Both the position numbers and the translations under genes were made by a program. Of a stretch of DNA of 8,334 nt, positions 1 to 5,436 are shown piece after piece; within the stretch, counting starts at the first letter, position 1; the number at the start of each line of letters is the position of its first letter. Source of the DNA: Pseudomonadota bacterium (GTDB lineage: Bacteria; Myxococcota; Polyangia; GCA-2747355; JACKDQ01); assembly GCA_030591195.1 (NCBI GenBank), contig JAUVBO010000074.1, positions 1 to 8,334 on the forward strand, given 5' to 3'. The notes below the pieces were generated by a model. The model had not been told where the DNA came from and made no database searches. It saw only the letters and a list, made by a program, of their open reading frames with translations.

Positions 1-2
1 AC

Positions 3-944
3 TCCGATCCGACCGTCGCCGGCTACCTCCAGTCGGCGCCATTTCACGCCACGGAGGGTCCGGAGGACTCGATCTTGCTCGACGTCGACGGCGAGCAGCA
101 CGCCGGGGTGCAGGTCTGCGCCGAGCTGTTCGGCATGCTGCGCGATCTGGTGGAGAAGCGCCTCGGGCATCAGGGGTCGAAGGTGATCCTCAACGTGCCG
201 GTGGCCTTCCACGAGGGCCAGCGCAAGGCGCTGGTCCGCGCCGCCAAGGTGGCGCGGCTCGACGTCATCGGCATGCTCGAGGAGCCCCTGGCCAGCGCGC
301 TGGCCCACCGCTGCCAGCAGCCCTCCGCCGGCGAGCGAGTCGCGGTCTACGACTTCGGCGGCGGCACCTTCGACTTCTCGGTCCTCGATCTCAGCGGCGA
401 GAAGTACCGCCTGCTCGCCACCCGGGGCGACGCCTGGCTCGGCGGCGACGACTTCGACCACTCCCTCGCCGACGCGGTGGCCAACGCCTTCTGGCGACGA
501 ACCGAGATCCAGCTGCAGCAGCGCGCGGTGGAGTGGCAACGGCTGCTCTTCGCCTGTGAGCGCGCCAAGCGGCAGCTGTCGGCGGCCGAGACCGCCAAGG
601 TCGAGCTCCCCCGGGTGGTCGAGGCGCCCAACCCGATCGACCTGGTCCAGCCCCTCGACCGACCGACCCTCCAGCGAGTCTGCATGCCCCTGCTCAACCG
701 CTCGCTCGAGACCTGCCGCGAGGCGCTGCAGTCGATCGAGATCAAGCCCGAGCAGGCCACGGCGGTGGTGGTCAGCGGCGGGACCACGCGGATCCCGTTC
801 GTTCGCGCGGCGCTCGAGGAGTTCTTCCAGCGAGAGATCAAGACCGTGGTCAGCCCCGACCACGCCGTGGCCCTCGGCTGCGGCCTCTACGGCGCGCGCA
901 GCTCCGGCCACCCCGCGAGCAAGATCGCCTCGCCCTCGCGATAG
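3..944 (+). CDS. Hsp70/DnaK-family ATPase, nucleotide-binding domain only (5' end outside window)
   Basis: The frame is open from the left edge (codon at 3-5) to TAG at 942-944, giving 313 residues; the true start and phosphate-1 loop lie upstream. A TTG at 75 is in frame, but conserved Hsp70 sequence continues before it, so it is not the start. Hsp70 NBD landmarks appear in order: NVPVAFHEGQRKALVRAAKVA (split of the family 'VPAYFNDAQRQA' segment) near 195-260, EEPLASALAH near 280-308, the phosphate-2 loop VYDFGGGTFDFS near 345-380, GDAWLGGDDFD near 427-459, and the adenosine-site motif VVSGGTTRIPFV near 766-804, followed by DHAVALGCGLYGA. The family folds proteins using ATP with J-protein and exchange-factor partners. 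Here the frame ends about 15 codons after the NBD, so the beta-sandwich substrate-binding domain and lid are absent. It may be a regulatory or adaptor Hsp70-like ATPase, or a chaperone truncated by a rearrangement at its 3' end. Family assignment is firm; role is unknown. Confidence 0.85.
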   Translation, partial: SDPTVAGYLQSAPFHATEGPEDSILLDVDGEQHAGVQVCAELFGMLRDLVEKRLGHQGSKVILNVPVAFHEGQRKALVRAAKVARLDVIGMLEEPLASALAHRCQQPSAGERVAVYDFGGGTFDFSVLDLSGEKYRLLATRGDAWLGGDDFDHSLADAVANAFWRRTEIQLQQRAVEWQRLLFACERAKRQLSAAETAKVELPRVVEAPNPIDLVQPLDRPTLQRVCMPLLNRSLETCREALQSIEIKPEQATAVVVSGGTTRIPFVRAALEEFFQREIKTVVSPDHAVALGCGLYGARSSGHPASKIASPSR

Positions 945-977
945 ATCGAAGCATACGCGACCGGCCTGGTAGTGGGC

Positions 978-1110
978 CTAGACGGCTGCTGTGTGCCAGG
1001 CAGCAAGTTTCTCCGCCACCTCGGGATCGATCTCAAAAGTAACGGTTGTGACGGCGGGTGTCTCATCCGGCTTGACAGATTTCGGATGCTCTGCCGGCGG
1101 CACATCGGCA
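978..1110 (-). pseudogene. Possible 3' remnant of an unidentified gene
   Basis: Reading the minus strand, the last 40 or so codons before TAG at 980-978 give a protein-like tail: a Pro/Glu-rich stretch (ADVPPAEHPKSVKPDETPA), then TTVTFEIDPEVAEKLAAW, a plausible strand followed by a charged amphipathic helix, ending HTAAV. Codons include aaa, tct, aca, gtt, act, ttt and ctt, less GC-biased than the flanking Hsp70 and E2 genes. Upstream, the open frame continues only as antisense of the propeller gene and turns into Ser/Arg/Pro-rich sequence typical of a shadow frame, so no intact gene is present. The 5' boundary is set by eye. I do not recognise the family. The alternative is a chance open frame; the rest of the 945-1140 gap shows only the promoter-like sequence listed separately. 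Confidence 0.25.
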
Positions 1111-1132
1111 GATGACACCCTTCTGTTATGAT
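1105..1132 (+). promoter_or_regulatory. Candidate promoter with extended -10, suggesting a leaderless mRNA
   Basis: TATGAT at 1127-1132 is preceded by TGT (1124-1126), which makes an extended -10 element (TGnTATGAT, one mismatch to TATAAT). A weak -35, TCGGCA (4 of 6 matches to TTGACA), lies at 1105-1110 with 16-bp spacing. A start about 7 nt downstream of the -10 falls at 1139-1141, on or beside the ATG of the propeller gene, and that ATG has no Shine-Dalgarno-like sequence before it. A perfect TTGACA at 1072-1077 has no -10 at normal spacing. This is a motif match only. Confidence 0.35.
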
Positions 1133-1140
1133 GCCGTCGG

Positions 1141-2553
1141 ATGAAGCGAGGGCTGCTACTCAGGCGTTTCGGAAAGAGCGCCGCCATCTCGTGTCTTGTC
1201 GGACTGGTGACGCAGGGGGCATGTGTTCGGGCCGGGTTCAACGCGGGCACGAGCGAAGAATTGCCACATCCGCCGGACAGCTGGCAACCCGAGCTCGAGA
1301 GCGGCGTGGTCGCCCGTCTGGTGGCAGGCCAGGGCGGTCTCGAGACCATTCGGGGCGGCGACGTAGCGGTGGACAGCGCCGGCAACGTGACGGTCGTGGG
1401 CGACTTCGGCGGAACGGTGGACCTCGGAGGAGGCAAGCTCACCAGCGCCGGCGGTCGCGACATCTTCGTCGCCAGCTTTGGACCGGATGGCTCCCATCGC
1501 TGGGCCCGACCGTTCGGGGGAGCTGCCGACGACCACGGCCTAGCGGTGGTCATCGACGATCAGGACAACGTCATCGTCACCGGCGATTTTTCCAATAAGG
1601 TGGACTTCGGCGACGGGACGCTGGCCAGCGCCGGCGGCAGCGACATCTTCGTCGCCAGCTACACGTCGGATGGCGTGCATCGCTGGTCCAGGCGCTACGG
1701 CTCATCCTGTCACGCCGATGTCGGCAGCTCGCTGGCGGCAAGCGACACGGGATTTGCCGTCGCGGGCTGGTTCATGTGCTCGGTGGATCTGGCTGGAGCG
1801 ACGCTGAAGGCCGCCGCTCAACGGGACATCTTCGTCGGCAGCTTTCGCTCGCGTGACAGCCTGCGCTGGGGCAGGAGCTTCGGCGACTCCAGCGAGGACA
1901 AGGGCAGAGGGGTGGCCTTGGACCGCGACGGGAACGTGACCCTCATCGGGAGCTTCGTCGGCGACGTCGATTTCGGCGACGGCGTCGTGACCAGCGCCGG
2001 TGGGCAAGACATCGTGATCGCCAGCTACAGCTCGATGGGAGCCCCTCGCTGGTCGAAACACTTTGGCAATATCGGGCAGGACTACGGCAACTCCATCGCC
2101 ATCGACGGCGCGAACATCTACGCGACCGGGCTTTTCGGTCGCACCGCCGATCTTGACGGCAACATTCTAACCGCGTCAGGCAACTCCCTGGACGTGTTCC
2201 TGGCGAGCTTCGGCCCGGGCGGCGCTCACCGATGGTCCAAGCGGTTCGGCAACGGCTATTCCGAGAGCAGCAACGCCGTGGCCGTCGATCCAAGCGGGGT
2301 CTGCATCGCGGGAGCCTTCAGAGGGACGGTGGACTTCGGCGGAGCGAAGCTGTCCAGCGCCGGAGGAAGGGACCTGTTCATTGCTTGCTTCTCTTCGTCA
2401 GGAGCGCACCGGTGGTCGCGACGTTTTGGGCAGCAGGGCGACGAGGAAGCCGTTGGCCTCGCGATCAATGACAACGGCGACGCCTACGTCACGGGGAGAA
2501 TCTCCGAGACTTCCAACGGCCTCGCCCGGCTGGTGGTCAGGCTGACGCAGTAG
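1141..2553 (+). CDS. Secreted seven-bladed beta-propeller (SBBP-repeat) protein
   Basis: A 470-residue protein. The N-terminus has a basic n-region (MKRGLLLRRFGK) and a hydrophobic stretch (about 13-27) followed by Cys28, then a Pro/Ser/Glu linker to about residue 55. This supports export; QGAC is a poor lipobox, so SPI cleavage after VRA (31) is an alternative to lipid anchoring. RRFGK resembles a Tat motif but lacks the correct spacing. Residues 71-470 are built of repeats with the pattern VAVDxxGNVxVxGxFxGxVDFGGxxLxSAGGxDIFVASF then RWxxxFG. The RW pairs at 120, 181, 242, 303, 364 and 424 are 60-61 residues apart, and the 'VAVDxxGN' element occurs seven times. Only six RW units follow; the N-terminal VVARLVAGQGG appears to supply the seventh, closing the ring. 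Proteins of this type are surface or periplasmic binding modules; no ligand or catalytic site is visible. ATG 1141 is the only start that keeps the signal peptide. Codon bias is milder than in neighbours, possibly indicating a separate origin. Confidence 0.9.
   Translation: MKRGLLLRRFGKSAAISCLVGLVTQGACVRAGFNAGTSEELPHPPDSWQPELESGVVARLVAGQGGLETIRGGDVAVDSAGNVTVVGDFGGTVDLGGGKLTSAGGRDIFVASFGPDGSHRWARPFGGAADDHGLAVVIDDQDNVIVTGDFSNKVDFGDGTLASAGGSDIFVASYTSDGVHRWSRRYGSSCHADVGSSLAASDTGFAVAGWFMCSVDLAGATLKAAAQRDIFVGSFRSRDSLRWGRSFGDSSEDKGRGVALDRDGNVTLIGSFVGDVDFGDGVVTSAGGQDIVIASYSSMGAPRWSKHFGNIGQDYGNSIAIDGANIYATGLFGRTADLDGNILTASGNSLDVFLASFGPGGAHRWSKRFGNGYSESSNAVAVDPSGVCIAGAFRGTVDFGGAKLSSAGGRDLFIACFSSSGAHRWSRRFGQQGDEEAVGLAINDNGDAYVTGRISETSNGLARLVVRLTQ
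1351..2550 (+). repeat. Diverged tandem repeats, about 183 bp per unit, encoding propeller blades
   Basis: Six units of 60-61 codons plus a partial seventh. The best conserved DNA is the segment encoding SAGGxDIFVAS (around 1445-1475, 1628-1660, 1994-2025, 2355-2388) and the one encoding HRWSxRFG. Units 1, 2, 4 and 6 are closest to each other; unit 3 (residues 195-255) and unit 5 (317-377) have drifted most. Copies differ at many positions, so they are old duplications and not recent expansions. Confidence 0.85.
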
Positions 2554-2557
2554 CATC

Positions 2558-2589
2558 AGCCGCCCCGCCGTGCCGGGCGTGGGGCGGCT
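2558..2589 (+). terminator. GC-rich hairpin 4 nt after the propeller stop; possible terminator
   Basis: AGCCGCCCC (2558-2566) pairs perfectly with GGGGCGGCT (2581-2589), and two more pairs (G-U, C-G) extend the stem to 11 bp with a 10-nt loop. It lies immediately after the TAG at 2551-2553. No T-run follows, so it is not a canonical intrinsic terminator; it may act with a termination factor or stabilise the 3' end. It also overlaps the start of the fibronectin-like fragment, so it may be chance in GC-rich sequence. Confidence 0.4.
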
Positions 2590-2690
2590 CGCCATCAACT
2601 GGAACGCGGTGCCCGACGCCACCTCGTACAACGTCTACGACACCACCGGCACGACGATGCCGACCACCAACTCGGACAAGATCGGGGCCC
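2558..2690 (+). pseudogene. Fibronectin type III-like gene fragment
   Basis: In the frame of GTG 2570, the sequence reads GVGRLAINWNAVPDATSYNV and then YDTTGTTMPTTNSDKIG. The pattern 'xxLxWNAVPxATSYNVY' is the classic B-C strand region of fibronectin III domains found in bacterial secreted proteins. The remaining strands are missing: after DKIGAL the frame turns into low-complexity Arg/Ala/Pro and stops at 2765-2767, and upstream it runs into the propeller gene out of frame. It has no start with a ribosome site and is far shorter than the roughly 90-residue domain. It is most likely debris of a larger surface-protein gene. It could instead be a frameshifted C-terminal module of the propeller protein. 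The remaining 2690-2828 shows nothing I can identify. Confidence 0.45.
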
Positions 2691-2828
2691 TCACACGACT
2701 CGGGTCGCTCAGTGAAGCCTCCCTCGCCGCTCGGCCAGTCCGACCAAACCGTCGGGGCCGTGGCTGAGATCGTCGAACAGCCCCCGAGGTCCACCAGTCT
2801 GAGCGACGCGCCCGCCCTGGCTATGGGC

Positions 2829-3662
2829 CTAGTCGAGGCTGTCGAAGCGCTCGAAGGGGTTCTCGAGCCAGTCGCGCAGGACGCGCGACATCATCGCCGC
2901 GTGGTAGCCGTCGATGAAGCGGTGGTCGAAGGTCGCGTTGACCTTCAGCACCTTGCGGATCACCACCTCGCCATCGCGGACCACCGGAGTGTCGCTGACC
3001 CGCCCGAGGGCGAGGAGGATCGGCACCCGGGTGTAGGGCACCAGCGGCGGAAAGGCCGCGTCGAGCCCCAGCGAGCCGATGTTGGTCACCATCACCGACC
3101 CGAACGGATCTTTCGGCACTCCGAGGAAGCCGAGATCGAGGTTGAGCCCGATCGTCAGAGCCGACATCAGCTTGAGGGTCGGGTTGATCAGCATCCCGGG
3201 GAGCATCGCCAGCAGGTTGCGGCTCTTCTCGAGCACCGGGTCCTTGCGCGCCCTGATCGCCGACACCTTGTCTTCCACCTCTTCGACCAGCTCGGCCAGC
3301 GATTTGTCGGGGATGTCGAAGACCGTCAACCCGGAGAGATCCGGCTTGTCCCCGTCTTCGGTCATCGCCACCTGCATGAAGACGCCGATGCGCTTGCGGA
3401 GGTAGATCCGCCCGAAGCGCAGCACCGCGTTGGCGCTCGGGTAGCGGCGCAGGGTCTCGGCCACCGCCTTGACCACCAGGTGGGTCACCGTCAGCCGCTT
3501 GCCGGTCTTTTCGCGGAAGCGCTCGATGTACTCGAGCGCCCGGTCCATCTCGAGCTCGATCGTCCCGTAGACCTGCGAGTCGTACGACGTCTCCCAGGTG
3601 CCGAGCGACAGCTGGCGGAAGATCGACAGGTCCTTCTTCAGCGTCAGGTCGAGGTTTGGCAT
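2829..3662 (-). CDS. Stand-alone E2-type 2-oxoacid dehydrogenase acyltransferase catalytic domain protein
   Basis: A 277-residue protein starting MPNLDLTLKK at ATG 3662. A GAGG ribosome site (3670-3673) sits 7 nt upstream; the frame extends to 3788, but that extension is Ser/Arg-rich antisense of the barrel gene's 3' end. The fold is that of the chloramphenicol-acetyltransferase-like core of dihydrolipoyl acyltransferases: TVTHLVVKAVAETLRRYPSA (58-77, split of the family helix), the strand-turn GSVMVTNIGSLGLD (188-201), PILLALGRV, and the active-site motif HRFIDG with His247 and Asp251 intact. E2 enzymes transfer acyl groups between lipoyl-lysine and CoA, but there is no lipoyl domain and no E1/E3-binding domain, and no E1 or E3 gene nearby. 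A hydrophobic segment (about 149-181, LLAMLPGMLINP and ALTIGLNLDLGFLG) might be membrane-associated. The gene starts one base after the stop of the upstream barrel gene, so it is probably translationally coupled. Substrate unknown. Confidence 0.88.
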   Translation of the reverse strand: MPNLDLTLKKDLSIFRQLSLGTWETSYDSQVYGTIELEMDRALEYIERFREKTGKRLTVTHLVVKAVAETLRRYPSANAVLRFGRIYLRKRIGVFMQVAMTEDGDKPDLSGLTVFDIPDKSLAELVEEVEDKVSAIRARKDPVLEKSRNLLAMLPGMLINPTLKLMSALTIGLNLDLGFLGVPKDPFGSVMVTNIGSLGLDAAFPPLVPYTRVPILLALGRVSDTPVVRDGEVVIRKVLKVNATFDHRFIDGYHAAMMSRVLRDWLENPFERFDSLD

Positions 3663-3663
3663 C

Positions 3664-5268
3664 CTAGAACCTCGCCTGCATCTGCAGCCCCGCACCGAAG
3701 CGCACCGCGTCATCGAAGACCCGGGTCCGGGTGAGGTCCGGGTTGACCTCGAGGACCGTCGCGTTGTTGTCATAGGAGAGGTAGGCAAAGCCGACCAGGG
3801 TCAGCATCTCGGAGGCCCACCAGCGGGTGTTGAGCCGCACCTGATAAAGGGGCACCGCGTCCTTGTCCTCGGGCAGGATCTCGGGCCGGCCGTTGGCGCG
3901 GATCACGATCGTGTGCTTGCCGATCACCGTCACCGGCGCGTTGCTGCCGACCTCGGCGGCGGTCAGCTCGGTGGTCACCGCCGCCGGCAGCTCGACGCCG
4001 AACTGGATCCCCGGCGTCAGGCCGAGGCTCGGGAAGTGGTAGTCGAGCGACAGCGCACCGAAGAACTGCGGGGTGACGTTGGCCTCGTCGGGAAAGGCCT
4101 GGAACGGGACGAAGCTCGGCGTCTCGAGCAGGATGAACTCGAGGCTGCGAAAGACGCCGGTGAGGTTGACCCGCAGCGAGTTGTACTGAAGCCGGAGGTC
4201 CAGCGCGGCGGCCGTGGCCCATTGAACGGTGGTCCCGCCGAACAGCTCGGGGTCGGCGAGCACCTGGGCGATGGCGTTGCCCTCGGCCGAGATGCGCCAG
4301 CTGAGCTTGTCGTCGTAGCTGTAGCGGGGTCGCCGCGACAGCCCCGCCAGGTACTCCGGGTCGTTGCGCACCAGGCGCAGATCCGACGAGAGGCCGACCT
4401 TCAGGCCGTGCCCGTAGGCCAGCCGCGCCGAGAACCCCGAAGCGGTGACCTGCTCTCCGGCCACGTCCTTGATCGGGTTCTCGCCCATCTGGATGTGACC
4501 AGCGCTGAGGTCGATGCTCAGCCCGTCGAGCGGCTGGGCGCCAACGCCCGCGAGCAGCGAGTAGAAGGTCTCCTGCTGCTCGGTGCTGATCGTCAGCCCC
4601 TGCTCGTCCCGCGCCTCCTCGGGCGCGGTCTGGGCCCGGACCATCTTCGCCCCGGCCCACCAGTAGAAGCGGCCGTGATCGCCGCCGAGCTTGAACGCCG
4701 GCGTGGCCCCCTTCTTCCGCGGGAACATCCTGCTCCCGCCCCACGTCAGGTCGTAGAGGTAGCCGACGCGGAAGCGGTCACCGGCGAGCGGGAAGACCAC
4801 CAGGTCGACGAACCGCTTGCCCTGGCGCAGCGCATCCAGCGCGTAGGCCAGCCGGATGTAGGAGCTGTCGTCGGAGAAGACCTTGTTCACCCGCGGCGAT
4901 GAGTCCTCGAGCTCGGCGAGATCGATCTCCACCGCCGCCGCGGCCTCGGTGATCAGCCCGGGGAAGATCCCCTCGACCTTCTTGTAGAGCACCAGGTGCA
5001 GCTGGTTCTCCCGCCCGGTGGTGGCCAGGTCGAGGTTGTCGAACGAGAGCTCGTAGCCCTCCCGGTCGCCGATGCCGAGACGCGGACTGTCGGGCACCTG
5101 CTCGCCGGCGCTCTTGAGGAAGTTGTCGTCGCCGAGGGTGAAGGTGACGCGGGTGTCGATGAAGTCGCCAGCCCAGGCCGGGGCTGCTGACAGGAGCATC
5201 GCCCCCAGCAAGATGGTCGAAGACGTCCTTGCACGCGCGACCAGGCGTGCTCGCTGCTGTGAAGTCAA
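3664..5268 (-). CDS. Outer-membrane beta-barrel protein of unknown specificity
   Basis: A 534-residue protein with an SPI signal peptide: basic n-region, hydrophobic STILLGAMLLSAAPAW (about 17-32), and cleavage AWA|GD after residue 33. The mature part is rich in alternating polar/aromatic strands with Tyr/Trp girdles (for example RVGYLYDLTWG, GRFYWWAGAKM, LTLVGFAYLSYDN) and ends in QMQARF; a terminal Phe is the usual outer-membrane assembly signal. There is no TonB plug or TonB box. I cannot assign a porin family; transport or surface structure is possible. TTG at 5268-5266 is chosen as start because GGAG (5276-5279) lies 7 nt upstream, an in-frame stop sits at 5289-5287, and any later start would cut the signal peptide. 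It is 130 bp downstream of the lipoprotein gene and 1 bp upstream of the E2-like gene. Confidence 0.8.
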   Translation of the reverse strand: MTSQQRARLVARARTSSTILLGAMLLSAAPAWAGDFIDTRVTFTLGDDNFLKSAGEQVPDSPRLGIGDREGYELSFDNLDLATTGRENQLHLVLYKKVEGIFPGLITEAAAAVEIDLAELEDSSPRVNKVFSDDSSYIRLAYALDALRQGKRFVDLVVFPLAGDRFRVGYLYDLTWGGSRMFPRKKGATPAFKLGGDHGRFYWWAGAKMVRAQTAPEEARDEQGLTISTEQQETFYSLLAGVGAQPLDGLSIDLSAGHIQMGENPIKDVAGEQVTASGFSARLAYGHGLKVGLSSDLRLVRNDPEYLAGLSRRPRYSYDDKLSWRISAEGNAIAQVLADPELFGGTTVQWATAAALDLRLQYNSLRVNLTGVFRSLEFILLETPSFVPFQAFPDEANVTPQFFGALSLDYHFPSLGLTPGIQFGVELPAAVTTELTAAEVGSNAPVTVIGKHTIVIRANGRPEILPEDKDAVPLYQVRLNTRWWASEMLTLVGFAYLSYDNNATVLEVNPDLTRTRVFDDAVRFGAGLQMQARF

Positions 5269-5300
5269 CTCGGTTCTCCGCTTCTTCTATGCTGCTCGTC

Positions 5301-5319
5301 GCGGCGCTTGCTGCGCCGC
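5301..5319 (-). promoter_or_regulatory. Perfect 7-bp stem-loop in the leader of the barrel gene
   Basis: On the plus strand, GCGGCGC (5301-5307), loop TTGCT, GCGCCGC (5313-5319); the same hairpin forms in the minus-strand transcript, about 33 nt before the TTG start. No T-run follows on either strand, so a simple intrinsic terminator is unlikely. It could mark the end of the lipoprotein transcript, act as an attenuator or RNA-stability element, or be chance. The rest of 5269-5398 shows no clear promoter; a GGAG ribosome site is at 5276-5279. Confidence 0.4.
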
Positions 5320-5383
5320 CTTCAGATTCAACGCTCGCTCTCGCGTGCCGAGATGGATCGAGATCGATTCAGCCCGTCTCGCT

Positions 5384-5436
5384 ATCGGTCGGTCGCCATC
5401 AGTCGGTCTTGCAGTCCGGGCAATCGGCCGGTCGCC
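5384..5436. repeat. Short direct repeat at the 3' end of the lipoprotein gene
   Basis: ATCGGTCGGTCGCC (5384-5397) and ATCGGCCGGTCGCC (5423-5436) match at 13 of 14 positions, 39 bp apart from start to start. The second copy is inside the last codons of the lipoprotein gene and the first begins just after its stop. A related TCGGTC also occurs between them. Likely a small local duplication; no function is evident. Confidence 0.4.

Noticed and set aside
1072..1077. Perfect TTGACA as the -35 of the propeller promoter
   Set aside because: No -10-like hexamer lies 15-19 bp downstream; the sequence there is GC-rich (ccggcgg).
1098..1112. GGCAC-containing sigma-54-like site
   Set aside because: The required GC element ten bases after the GG is GA, so the invariant dinucleotide is missing.
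3663..3788. Longer N-terminus for the E2-like protein starting at 3788
   Set aside because: The added 42 residues are Ser/Arg/Thr-rich out-of-frame barrel sequence, while ATG 3662 has a GAGG site at 7 nt and begins the family-like sequence.
3770..4744. A second minus-strand frame of 324 codons inside the barrel gene
   Set aside because: Arg/Ala/Gly/Pro-rich out-of-frame translation of the barrel gene; no signal sequence or motif.
2712..4902. Two long plus-strand open frames opposite the E2-like and barrel genes
   Set aside because: Same composition signature of antisense shadows (Arg, Val, His, Glu-rich), no recognisable domain, while the minus-strand genes have clear family motifs.
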